A stretch of 64,000 nt of DNA from Cognataquiflexum rubidum (GTDB taxonomy: Bacteria; Bacteroidota; Bacteroidia; Cytophagales; Cyclobacteriaceae): assembly GCF_022538115.1 (NCBI RefSeq), contig NZ_JAKZAL010000004.1, forward strand, positions 186,001 through 250,000. Reading direction: 5' to 3'. Each line of letters opens with the position of its first letter. Within the stretch, counting starts at the first letter, position 1. The position numbers and the translations under genes were made by a program. Shown here one piece after another: positions 54,542-63,840 of this stretch. The notes below the pieces were generated by a model that made no database searches, was not told where the DNA came from, and worked only from the letters and a program-made list of their open reading frames with translations.

Positions 54542-56197
54542 ATGGCTGGCAAACCAAACACTTTTATTCAAATCCACGAAAAGGACAATGTATTGGTCGC
54601 TTTGGTGGATTTACCTGCAGAAAGTACGATAGATTTTGGAGGAAAGACAATCAGACTTCGAAAGGAAATTCAGGCAAAACATAAGTTTACCATTGTGCCC
54701 TTGGCTAAAGAGGATTTGATCTTCATGTATGGGACAGTCGTCGGCCGTACTATGATAGACTTGCCTGAGGGAAGTCTGATTACAACCCAAAACACAATCC
54801 ACGAGGCTGGATTTTATGGCAAGAAAACCGAAAATTACCAATGGAATCCTCCTTCCATAAGTAGGTTTCAAGGACGGACTTTTATGGGCTTCCACAGGGA
54901 AGACGGTCAGATAGGGACAGCAAATTATTGGTTGATCATCCCATTGGTTTTTTGTGAAAACCGGAACGTAGAAGTCATCAAAGATGCCTTTAATGATGCC
55001 TTGGGTTATGGAAAAATAAATCCATTTAAGTCAATGGTCAAAAACATGGTGAAGCTGCATCAGGAAGGAAAACAAGATGAAATCGTAAACCTGAACGTAG
55101 AGAAGGCGAAGGAAATGGAGTCCAAATTATTGTTTCCGAATCTTGACGGCATCAAAGTCTTGGATCATCAGGGAGGCTGCGGCGGTACGAGAAGGGATTC
55201 AGAATCCCTTTGCGCACTTTTGGCAGGATATATCAACAATCCTAACGTGGCCGGGGCGACGGTACTGAGCTTGGGCTGTCAGAATGCACAGCCTTCAATC
55301 TTGAAAGAAAAACTCCATAAAATCAATCCGGAATTAAAAAAACCGCTCATTATTCTGGAACAGCAAAAGGAAGGGACCGAGCAGCAACTTCTTTCAGAAG
55401 CCATCAAAAAAACCTTTTTGGGAATGGTTGAAGCCAACAAACAGGAAAGAAAACCTGCACCGCTAAGTAAGCTTACAGTTGGGTTGGAATGCGGCGGATC
55501 GGATGGATTTTCAGGCATTTCAGCAAATCCTGCAGTCGGGTATGCCTCAGACTTGATAGTCGCTCTAGGAGGAACTACCATGCTTTCAGAATTTCCTGAA
55601 TTGTGCGGGGTGGAACAGGAACTGATCAACCGATGTACTACCGAAGAGTCGGCTGACAAATTCGCCGCATTGATGAAAGCATATTCAGCTTCAGCTGTCG
55701 CTGTGGGTTCGGGTTTTGATATGAATCCCTCGCCGGGCAATATCAAGGACGGCTTGATCACAGATGCGATAAAATCAGCCGGAGCTGCAAAAAAAGGCGG
55801 AACATCGCCCGTCACAGATGTGCTCGATTATGCAGAATATTTTCAGAAGTCGGGTCTCAATCTTGTCTGCACTCCCGGCAATGATGTGGAAAGTACGACT
55901 GCCATGGCAGGTTCCGGGGCCAATGTCATGCTGTTTACCACCGGTTTGGGAACCCCGACAGGGAATCCAATTGCTCCAGTCATCAAGATCGCAACCAATA
56001 CAAAACTTGCCAACAGAATGCCTGACATCATCGATATTGATACAGGAGGTATCATTTCAGGCGAAAAAAGCATTCCGGAAATGGGTGAAGAAATACTCGA
56101 AACCATCATCAAAGTGGCTTCGGGAGAGGTTAAACCAAAAGCGGTCTTATTGGCTCAGGATGATTTCATTCCTTGGAAAAGAGGCGTTTCGCTTTAA
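54542..56197 (+). CDS. uxaA: Altronate dehydratase
   Basis: The 551-residue protein has an N-terminal SAF-like domain (residues 1-90), then the UxaA core with '[21 protein letters not shown]'-type sequence, '[22 protein letters not shown]', '[22 protein letters not shown]' and '[25 protein letters not shown]'. It removes water from D-altronate to form KDG. The following kinase and aldolase genes on the other strand complete the route to pyruvate. It is longer than the E. coli enzyme (495). Confidence 0.95.
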   Translation: [551 protein letters not shown]

Positions 56198-56291
56198 GTT
56201 TAAAGGTTTTTAACGTTGGAAGGTTGATGAGTTTAAAGGTTGGAAAGTTGGAAGGTTTGAAAGTTGACCCATACGTAACACTTTCCCTTTG

Positions 56292-57290
56292 TCATAGTTC
56301 CTTAATGATGCTTTTCCAAATTTGCTCATCCACAGGAAACCCATTCAGCATGTTTTCTTCGCGGGTTTTCATATTGTTTTCACCGGGGTAACGGATTTCT
56401 TTGTCCGCAAAAGTCAAAGAGCTTTTCAGGTTTCCCACAATTTGATCCAATTTTTGATCAGACCATTCCATTATTCCCAATTTCTCAGCAGCCAGGCAAA
56501 TAAAAACCTGAGACAAACCGGATTCTTCCCCACTTTCACCAACCTGAAAAGTTGCTTTTCCACCTGACAAAATAGTGGTCAACATGTCAAGCAACAGGGA
56601 TAAACCTGCTCCTTTCCACAATCCTATTGGCAAAGCCAATTCGTTGGCTATGACGCTTTCGGGGGATTTGGTCAGGTTTCCATGAGGATCAAACCCGGCA
56701 TCAAAGGGCATTTCTTTGCCTTCCCGCAGATAGGTTTTCAATTTTCCGTAAGAAAACTGTGACATGGCCATATCCAAAACAATATGACCACTTGATCGCG
56801 GAATCGCGATAACCAAAGGATTATTGCCAAGCTTCGGTTCTCTCCCACCCCAAGCAGGCATATTGGGTTTGGTATTGGTAAAGCAGATGCCTATACAACC
56901 GGATTCAGCGGCCTGCCAACCATAATTCCCCGCCCTCATCCAATGGTTCGTGTTTTGTAACGCAACGATTCCCACTCCAAATTCCTTTGAAATCCGAATC
57001 GCCCGATCCATAGATTGATGCGCATTGAGTGGACCGGGACCGAGGTTTCCGTTCCATCTTTCAAAAACACCATAGCTTTCCACAAGATTTGCTTCTTGAT
57101 TTGGGAGGACGAGTTTTTTGCGGATCATTTCCAAAAACACAGGAAATCTGTCCAATCCATGGGAAGCCACACCGTCCAAGCTTGCTTGGGCAAAAAGAGA
57201 AGCGCACAGGACGGCCCTGTCTTCTGCAAACCCATATTTAAGAAGGATTTTTTCAAGAGTCTGAATAACTTCGTGGTAGGCTACGCGCAT
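56292..57290 (-). CDS. dlgD: 2,3-diketo-L-gulonate reductase-like oxidoreductase
   Basis: The 332-residue protein is a malate/lactate-type dehydrogenase (Ldh_2). 'GVASHGLDRFPVFLEMI', 'VALQNTNHWMRAGNYGWQAAESGCIGICFTN', 'KLGNNPLVIAIPRS' and 'GFDPHGNLTKSPESV' are close to the E. coli YiaK pattern as I recall it. YiaK uses NAD(P)H to reduce 2,3-diketo-L-gulonate. In this hexuronate setting it may act on a related keto-acid. It is convergent with uxaA and precedes nothing on its strand. Confidence 0.85.
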   Translation of the reverse strand: MRVAYHEVIQTLEKILLKYGFAEDRAVLCASLFAQASLDGVASHGLDRFPVFLEMIRKKLVLPNQEANLVESYGVFERWNGNLGPGPLNAHQSMDRAIRISKEFGVGIVALQNTNHWMRAGNYGWQAAESGCIGICFTNTKPNMPAWGGREPKLGNNPLVIAIPRSSGHIVLDMAMSQFSYGKLKTYLREGKEMPFDAGFDPHGNLTKSPESVIANELALPIGLWKGAGLSLLLDMLTTILSGGKATFQVGESGEESGLSQVFICLAAEKLGIMEWSDQKLDQIVGNLKSSLTFADKEIRYPGENNMKTREENMLNGFPVDEQIWKSIIKEL

Positions 57291-57335
57291 GGTTGATGGA
57301 TTTTGAGGAGCTAAATCAAAAATTCAAAAGCGATA

Positions 57336-57623
57336 TCACAAGCTCTCCACGACCAACATTTTGGATTTGGCAGCCAGGTACCTGATATTTTTGGCTTTGG
57401 TATATTCTTCGGAGTTCCACCATTCCTTTGCTTTTTGGACGGAAGGGAATTCTAGGATCACCAATCTTTCAGGATTCCAATCTCCTTCCAAAGATTCTGT
57501 TTGTGCTCCACGCACTACAAATTTTCCGCCAAAAGGAAGTATGGAACCGGGAGTAAGCTTTTTGTAAGATTCATACAATTCAGGGTCATGGATACTGACC
57601 TCAACAAGAACCAATGCAGGCAT
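57336..57623 (-). CDS. DUF1330 family protein
   Basis: The 95-residue protein has the family pattern 'MPALVLVEVSIHDPELYESYKKLTPGSILPFGGKFVVRGA' and 'VILEFPSVQKAKEWWNSEEY'. It has a ferredoxin-like/dimeric barrel shape and no assigned activity. It lies 45 bp upstream of the diketogulonate reductase-like gene on the minus strand, so the two probably share a transcript. It may be an accessory enzyme of the hexuronate set. Confidence 0.88.
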   Translation of the reverse strand: MPALVLVEVSIHDPELYESYKKLTPGSILPFGGKFVVRGAQTESLEGDWNPERLVILEFPSVQKAKEWWNSEEYTKAKNIRYLAAKSKMLVVESL

Positions 57624-57730
57624 ATTTTTTCTGTTTAGTACATCAAAGTTTAGAAAAAATCCCTGATGTTTGACAAACTTTTATGTAAACAGCCATAAAA
57701 CTGCTGTCTAATTTTAGATTTAAATCTGCT

Positions 57731-59137
57731 ATGACAAACCTTGATTCCATCTCTTTGGTACAAAAGAAAAAAAGACCTGTAAAAGTCCTACAATTCGGTA
57801 CAGGGAATTTTCTCCGTGGATTTGCCGATTGGATGATTGAGATTTTGAATGAAAAAACAGATTTTGATGGTTCCATCCATATTATCCAAAGCCATGGAAA
57901 ATCCATTCCTGAAGGTTTTGGGAAGCAAAACTTCAATTATCACGTTTTGATCAGAGGTTTTCAAAATGGCAAAATCATTGATGAACAAAAGTTGATCACC
58001 TCGATAAATGGAGTAAGCAATCCGAACCTTGATTATGGTTTCTATTTGGATTTGGCCAAAAAAACTGATTTGGAATTTATTATTTCCAATACCACCGAAG
58101 CGGGTATAGTTTTCGATGAAAAAGATACCGATCCCAACAAAGTGACGGCATCATTTCCGGGGAAGTTGGCGGCACTGCTATTTGAGCGGTTCACATTTCT
58201 TGAAGGAAATGAAACAAAGGGTTTGACAATACTCCCCTGCGAACTCATTGAAAATAACGGGGACCAACTCAAAGAATGTGTGATGAGGTATGCGGCAAAG
58301 TGGAATTTCCCTCAGGAATTCCTTGCTTGGCTAGATAAAACCTGCACCTTCTGCAATACGCTTGTAGACCGGATTGTCCCGGGATTTCCTAAAGAGAATT
58401 TTGAAGAGTTTGAGAAGAAAACAGGCTTTAGAGATCATTTGGCAGTTGTTGCCGAGCCTTATCACTTTTGGGCAATAGAAGGTCCTGAAGCATTGAAGGC
58501 TATTTTTCAAACAGAAAAAACAGGGCTGAACGTACACATCGTCAAAGACCTGCAACCCTATCGCCTCCGAAAAGTCAGGATCTTAAATGGTGCACATACG
58601 GCGATGGTTCCTGTTGCATATCTGAAAGGAATCAGGACTGTAAGGGAAGTGATGGAAGATCCTGAAATCTCAACATATATCTCGGACACCATTTATAAAG
58701 AGATCATCCCGACCCTTGATTTACCAAAAGAGGAGTTGGAGCAATTTGCCGCTGAAGTTTTGGATAGGTTCAGAAATCCATTTATCCGTCATGAATTGAT
58801 ATCCATTTCCCTCAATTCCATCTCTAAGTTCAGGGTCAGGGTCTTACCGACAATTTTGGAATACCACAGTCAAACCAGGCAATTTCCTGAAAATCTAATT
58901 CGGTCATTCGCTGACCTAATCCGGTTTTACAAAGGAGAAATCAATGGTGAATCCATTCCATTGAAAGATGAACCTGAGGTGTTGGCTTTTTTTGAAAAAG
59001 TATGGAAAAAGGAGGACCCTGAAGAAATAGTAGAAGCAGTACTTGCCAATGGGGATTTATGGGGAATGGATTTGACTCAAGTGCAAGGGTTAAAAGCAAG
59101 AATTAAATATTCATTGATTTTACATTTCACTCAATGA
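57731..59137 (+). CDS. uxaB: Tagaturonate reductase
   Basis: The 468-residue protein is a mannitol-dehydrogenase-family reductase: 'VLQFGTGNFLRGFADWMIE' is the NAD-binding start, and 'LPCELIENNGDQLKECV', 'VDRIVPGFPKENFE' and 'RILNGAHTAMVPVAYLKG' follow. It reduces D-tagaturonate to D-altronate for uxaA. The protein ends a few bases into the convergent neighbour at 59131, so the 3' ends overlap. Confidence 0.93.
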   Translation: MTNLDSISLVQKKKRPVKVLQFGTGNFLRGFADWMIEILNEKTDFDGSIHIIQSHGKSIPEGFGKQNFNYHVLIRGFQNGKIIDEQKLITSINGVSNPNLDYGFYLDLAKKTDLEFIISNTTEAGIVFDEKDTDPNKVTASFPGKLAALLFERFTFLEGNETKGLTILPCELIENNGDQLKECVMRYAAKWNFPQEFLAWLDKTCTFCNTLVDRIVPGFPKENFEEFEKKTGFRDHLAVVAEPYHFWAIEGPEALKAIFQTEKTGLNVHIVKDLQPYRLRKVRILNGAHTAMVPVAYLKGIRTVREVMEDPEISTYISDTIYKEIIPTLDLPKEELEQFAAEVLDRFRNPFIRHELISISLNSISKFRVRVLPTILEYHSQTRQFPENLIRSFADLIRFYKGEINGESIPLKDEPEVLAFFEKVWKKEDPEEIVEAVLANGDLWGMDLTQVQGLKARIKYSLILHFTQ

Positions 59138-60537
59138 GGCAAATCGTCTAATTCAAGATCAACCCATTTATGTCTTTCAGAATCCAATTCAAAAACCATG
59201 CTTTTTATCATTGGATGGTATTCCTTATATACCTCATTAGCTAATAATTTCTGAACCACTTGTATCAGCCTACTCTGAATTGTAATTGTGTTGCTGATCA
59301 AAACAATCCTCTCATATTTTTGATTTTGAAAATATGGATCCAAATTTTTATTGAGTATTGGAGAATCTCCAAATCTTGAATTAGAAATATTTACCATTTC
59401 GCTAAGGATTTCAAATAAAATTCGAGTCTCAATATCATTTGGACGATGAAATTTTAGTTGCCTATAAACATCTTCCGGTAATGGATAGGTCCACATCAGG
59501 TCCCATTTTTCTTCATGATATACTATAGGGGGGAAGTTTTTAATATGATCTAGGTTGATTAAAATGATTTTTGCTAAGATCAAGGTATCAATTGAAAGCG
59601 GTTTGGCCAATTTAAATCCAACATTGACGTCTTCCATCATCTGAAGCTTTGAATCTGTATGGAATTTTTCTAAAGTCCTTATGGTTTCCGGAGAAAATTC
59701 CACTCCTGCATTTTTTGCTTTATTTAATTTTATATGCGTGTCCGCTTTATTGCACGTAGCCAAACAAATAATGGTTGGGGAACGATTAGCGGTTCTGTGG
59801 ACAGCGGATCGTCGTCCATGAGCGAGTATCCGCTCCCGATAAAGTCCTTTCAAGCCCAACGTGCAACATTGCGGATACTCATATAATTTTAAATCAATAT
59901 TTTCCAATCTATCCCTGACAGAAAATCTATAAGAGTCATCAATAATTGATCTATCCAAAGAAAGGCCTTTAAACAAAATCAAAGTCCAAGCGATAATTAC
60001 CAAAAGGGATTTTATCATCCAAAAATTTGTCTTAAACAAACGTTGGATGACTTGCCAATAAAGCAAAAACATCATAATTGGAACTAAAATGAAAATTATT
60101 GGGAATTCAAGATGTAGTTGCAAATGCCGATCATATCCTGGAATATTCACTAATGGCATCAATATGACGGTACCCATTCTACTGATGGCATTCAATGGAA
60201 ATATCATAAATAGGAAAATATTACTCAATGCCAACATTTTCAAAAACTTGAACCGCCTATTAAACTTCAAATCTTTAACCCAAAAATAAATCGTAACACC
60301 AAAACCAAATACTGAGGAGAAGGCTGCATAGAAAATATCTGCAAAGAAATACTCCTCTTCAGAATAGTGAACCAATTCATTTAAGGAAGAAAAAAATCTA
60401 AAAAATTCCCTGTTGAAGTTCAAAAACAAACACAAAACAATTGAAGAAGCCAACCCAAAAATAATTGCTCTCCAAAAGGAGATTTTGCTAAGAACCTCTA
60501 AAGTTAATCTTGGTTTTAAAAATCCTTTTTTCAGCAT
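59131..60537 (-). CDS. Hypothetical membrane protein carrying an in-frame mobile-element insertion
   Basis: The 468-residue product has about five hydrophobic segments in its first 200 residues, for example 'FWRAIIFGLASSIVLCLFL' and 'FPIIFILVPIMMFLLYW', then a soluble C-terminal half. Residues about 217-270 are encoded by the 151-bp element at 59733-59883 plus an 8-bp duplication. Without them the protein would be about 415 residues and read 'ENIDLKLNKAKNAG' at the junction. I do not recognise the family. The frame stays open through the insertion, so a longer protein can be made. Its 3' end overlaps uxaB by seven bases. Confidence 0.8.
   Translation of the reverse strand: MLKKGFLKPRLTLEVLSKISFWRAIIFGLASSIVLCLFLNFNREFFRFFSSLNELVHYSEEEYFFADIFYAAFSSVFGFGVTIYFWVKDLKFNRRFKFLKMLALSNIFLFMIFPLNAISRMGTVILMPLVNIPGYDRHLQLHLEFPIIFILVPIMMFLLYWQVIQRLFKTNFWMIKSLLVIIAWTLILFKGLSLDRSIIDDSYRFSVRDRLENIDLKLYEYPQCCTLGLKGLYRERILAHGRRSAVHRTANRSPTIICLATCNKADTHIKLNKAKNAGVEFSPETIRTLEKFHTDSKLQMMEDVNVGFKLAKPLSIDTLILAKIILINLDHIKNFPPIVYHEEKWDLMWTYPLPEDVYRQLKFHRPNDIETRILFEILSEMVNISNSRFGDSPILNKNLDPYFQNQKYERIVLISNTITIQSRLIQVVQKLLANEVYKEYHPMIKSMVFELDSERHKWVDLELDDLPH
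59733..59883 (-). mobile_element. 151-bp MITE-like element inserted in frame in a coding gene
   Basis: Terminal inverted repeats TATGCGTGTCCGC and GCGGATACTCATA agree at 11 of 13 positions. The element is flanked by the direct repeat TAATTTTA at 59725-59732 and 59884-59891, consistent with an 8-bp target-site duplication. The body matches 49446-49596. The total insertion is 159 bp or 53 codons, so the host frame is kept. The inserted peptide contains 'LGLKGLY' and 'PTIICLATCNKADTHI'. Confidence 0.9.
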
Positions 60538-60607
60538 TCAGTTTAATTGATTTATCAAATTAAAAAATCTAAACTATTTGAAACTAATAAATTCTAAAAT
60601 AATTAAA

Positions 60608-61024
60608 TCACCACTCTCCTCTCCTTCCTTTTTTCTTCTCGGAAAGGGCTTTCTTTTCCTTCAATCTATCCTCGATGGCACCTTTCCCGGGTTTGGTGGC
60701 TTTCCTTATTTTCTTTTTATGAAAAGCTTTTTTGAGCAGGTCATAGAATTTTCTTACAGCAATCTCTTTGTTTTGAATCTGCGACCTCTTCTCCTGACTT
60801 TGGATAATCAGGTTTCCTTCCGTATCGATTTTGGATGAAAGTTTTTCCAAAAGTGTCGCTTTTTCAGTTTCATCAAGGATCTGTGAATTCGGAATATTGA
60901 ACCTCAGCTCAACTTTGGAGTTGACTTTATTTACATTTTGCCCACCGGGACCGCTGCTTCGGCTAAATTGAAACTGAAGTTCAGCGTCTAACACCTGATT
61001 CGCAATTTTTTCAGAAATGGTCAT
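60608..61024 (-). CDS. arfB: Ribosome-rescue aminoacyl-tRNA hydrolase
   Basis: The 138-residue protein has the release-factor GGQ motif in 'SRSSGPGGQNVNKVNSKVELRFNI' and a basic C-terminal tail ('KKKIRKATKPGKGAIEDRLKEKK'), as in ArfB (YaeJ). It hydrolyses peptidyl-tRNA on ribosomes stalled without a stop codon. It lies 14 bp after the stop of the large sulfatase-domain gene on the same strand, so it is probably co-transcribed. Confidence 0.95.
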   Translation of the reverse strand: MTISEKIANQVLDAELQFQFSRSSGPGGQNVNKVNSKVELRFNIPNSQILDETEKATLLEKLSSKIDTEGNLIIQSQEKRSQIQNKEIAVRKFYDLLKKAFHKKKIRKATKPGKGAIEDRLKEKKALSEKKKGRRGEW

Positions 61025-61038
61025 TTACAAAGTTTCAT

Positions 61039-63840
61039 TTAATAATCCGCAACACATCTAAATCCCACAGTTTCATTTCTTTCAAATCCTGGAGAAACCC
61101 TCAGCAGCATCTGCCGGTAATGTGTTTCCCTCGGCCCGCCCTGTACATACCACCAACTTGAGGATGGTTTGAAATAGGAACCACCCTTCAGAATCATCAT
61201 CTGATTGGTTCCATTGTCATAAATATCCGACGTCATCTGCCAGACTGAACCCACCAAATCTTCCAAACCCCAAGGGTTTTTACCTTTCGGATGGCTTCCC
61301 ACTGCTTCAGGTATTCCATTCCCAATATTGCAAAACTCTTCCCCCAATCCATCCAAATGCTCTACAGTCAGGGTGTTGGTCACATATTCAAACCTCTTTT
61401 TCACTTTAAGGTTTTGGTCCCAAGGCCAATCCCTTCCATCACCTGATGATGCTGCATATTGCCATTCGGCCTCTGTAGGAAGTCTTTTTCCTGCCCATTT
61501 TGCATAGGCGTGAGCATCTTCTAGGCTTACATTCACTACAGGATGCTGCTCCATATCTTTCGGAATTTGACCTTGGGCCCAATGAGAAAGAAAACGGTTT
61601 TTATCCAATGGCTGATAACCTGTAGCTTCAAGAAATTCTTTAAACTCCTTATTGGTAACAGGATACGTATCCATATAAAAACCATCCATAGATATAGTCC
61701 GGGGATAGCCTTTCGTTGGATAAGGGATAAATTGGTCTCCCTGAGAAACCTTCATTTCAAAACTTCCCGAAGGGATTTTTACCATTCCATTTGGCGCTTT
61801 TTCAGATCTTGGAGTCTTTTCGGGCGAACTTATCATTCTCGGAATTCCATATTCCATTTCGATGACATGTTCATCTATCAGTTCTTCTGACTTAAACAAT
61901 TGGACTACTATTTTGCCTTCATACCTGCCAAATTTTTCTTGGATATCCACAGAATGCAGGCCTGATTTTAAACTCAAATACGAATTCCCATATTCCGGAA
62001 CTCCCGCCCAAACCCTGATTTCATTTCCTTTGGAGGCTTTGATACTCAACTTATTTTGTTCCAAACCCACCTCTAATAATTTGGGGAAATATGCAATACT
62101 CCCCACCGCTCCTTCATTGTTTGTTCCCAGCCATTTCTTGTGAAAAGCTTCCAAATCGACAGGAATCAAATATTTTTCCTCTGATTCCTGAACCTGCACT
62201 TCCTCATGATTCCACAGATCGACATAATGCCTATCGGATGCAGGTTTTTCAACTTCGAAAAGGTTTCCCAAAAATCCCTCAGGCTTAAGGCTGAAAATCG
62301 TGTATACGGTTTTATTTTCTAAAGGCCATTTATTGACAAATACCTGGTCGACAAAAGTTGGAATCAAAGGAGTATATCCAAATGAAATAAAATTGAAATG
62401 GTTTTCCCTCAAAATCCTCAAGGTCTTTCCAAAAAACCGGTAATCCTCCTCCATCCATTCAGGCCTTCCAGGTCTGAAAATATTCAGTTCAGTTCCATAT
62501 CCGTTGAAAAATGAGGTGGCATATTCCCTTCTGATCCGGTCATAGGCCAATTCAGCCACCCTGAAAATGGCAAAATCCGGTTTGATCAGTTTGTTGAGGT
62601 TTAGTAAAGGAGGATAATAAAGCGCATTGTGAACCCTTCCTGAAACAATCCCTGGCATGTCTTTGGGTACAGCCATCCCTTCACTGTACATGACTACGCC
62701 AGGTTTTGCCAAGTCAGCAGCCTGCTGTATTTCACGGCTCGAACTCCCTTTGGTATCCAAGACTACGCCATCAGCTTTGGTTGCTTTAATCAGAGCTGTC
62801 ATGCCCTCCAAATGCCCTTCTAACCGGGTACTTTCATCCCACGGGTTATAAGAGATAAAGAATTTGGTACCCAATCGATTCAGGCTGTCAGATATCGATG
62901 CCAACTGTTCCAATCCACCCGGAAGATCTCTGAACAAATCCCACTGATTTCTTTGGTCTAATCCCAAAGTAGGCCAGGTAGGCCAGATTCCGATCACATC
63001 ATCCCCGCCAAACCATTCCTTGTTCCTTTGTTGAAAATCAAAAATGGTGAACCTCTCTCCTTCCCTATCATAAAAATCAGCATCCCAAGCCATCATTAAA
63101 TGCATGGCATAAGACTTCCGGATCCATTGCAGGTCTTCCCTTTGGTACATACTGTAGTCAAAATCATCCAAATCGTAAATGAACCTCTTTTGGAAAACAT
63201 GCTTCAATCCTTCCTGCCAACCGCCCGTAAAGGAATCTACATACATCCTGTAGCTGACATTGGAGTTGGGGGGCAAAACAGTCTCAAACCTTCTCCTTTG
63301 CGCCCCATCCCAATACTTGCGTCTCATTAGACCTGCAAATCCTTGATTTCCGACTTCAAAACTTGAATAGCCCAATTCCCAGGCATTGTCAGGGAGGATG
63401 ACATTGACCGGATCATATCCCGGCCTGAAGAGGTGGGAACGGGACAACCGGTGATCGCCTTTTCCGGTGATATAGACCTGATCTATTAAACCTCCAAACG
63501 GAATGAAATTTTCGACTTTCAGCGTATCTTCTGAAATATTGGAAAAAGTAAATACGGCAGTCCAGTTGTCTTGGCCATTCTTTACACTATCAATTCTCAA
63601 GGAAATCTGCCCATCCAAATTCCAAGACTTTTCATTCGGTGAAAAATCACTAGAATTCTTTTTTTCACCATTAAGCAGAAAAGAGAAAACAGGAACCGGG
63701 CGATTAATCTCGTTTTCTTGAATTCTTTTCAAATTCAGATTTCTATCCCAATCCAAAACAAAATTCTGTGAAAAAAGAAAAACAGGAAAAAGTTGAAACA
63801 GGAAGCTCAGAATTATGGGGAAAATCTTTCTTGTTTTCAT
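61039..63840 (-). CDS. Secreted protein with a glycosidase-like region and C-terminal FGE-sulfatase domain
   Basis: The 933-residue product has a signal peptide (…FLFSQ). Residues 30-650 resemble a multidomain glycoside-hydrolase-like protein: an N-terminal beta domain, then a barrel-like region with 'DVIGIWPTWPTLGLDQRNQWD' and 'DGVVLDTKGSS'. The C-terminus (about 690-930) is a formylglycine-generating-enzyme/SUMF1-like domain: 'GSFEMKVSQG', 'DGFYMDTYPVTNKEFKEFL', 'HPVVNVSLEDAHAYAKWAGKRLPTEAEWQYAAS' and 'GGSYFKPSSSWW'. Most bacterial members of that fold are not sulfatase activators. The combination suggests carbohydrate processing, but the substrate is unknown. Confidence 0.75.
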   Translation of the reverse strand: MKTRKIFPIILSFLFQLFPVFLFSQNFVLDWDRNLNLKRIQENEINRPVPVFSFLLNGEKKNSSDFSPNEKSWNLDGQISLRIDSVKNGQDNWTAVFTFSNISEDTLKVENFIPFGGLIDQVYITGKGDHRLSRSHLFRPGYDPVNVILPDNAWELGYSSFEVGNQGFAGLMRRKYWDGAQRRRFETVLPPNSNVSYRMYVDSFTGGWQEGLKHVFQKRFIYDLDDFDYSMYQREDLQWIRKSYAMHLMMAWDADFYDREGERFTIFDFQQRNKEWFGGDDVIGIWPTWPTLGLDQRNQWDLFRDLPGGLEQLASISDSLNRLGTKFFISYNPWDESTRLEGHLEGMTALIKATKADGVVLDTKGSSSREIQQAADLAKPGVVMYSEGMAVPKDMPGIVSGRVHNALYYPPLLNLNKLIKPDFAIFRVAELAYDRIRREYATSFFNGYGTELNIFRPGRPEWMEEDYRFFGKTLRILRENHFNFISFGYTPLIPTFVDQVFVNKWPLENKTVYTIFSLKPEGFLGNLFEVEKPASDRHYVDLWNHEEVQVQESEEKYLIPVDLEAFHKKWLGTNNEGAVGSIAYFPKLLEVGLEQNKLSIKASKGNEIRVWAGVPEYGNSYLSLKSGLHSVDIQEKFGRYEGKIVVQLFKSEELIDEHVIEMEYGIPRMISSPEKTPRSEKAPNGMVKIPSGSFEMKVSQGDQFIPYPTKGYPRTISMDGFYMDTYPVTNKEFKEFLEATGYQPLDKNRFLSHWAQGQIPKDMEQHPVVNVSLEDAHAYAKWAGKRLPTEAEWQYAASSGDGRDWPWDQNLKVKKRFEYVTNTLTVEHLDGLGEEFCNIGNGIPEAVGSHPKGKNPWGLEDLVGSVWQMTSDIYDNGTNQMMILKGGSYFKPSSSWWYVQGGPRETHYRQMLLRVSPGFERNETVGFRCVADY

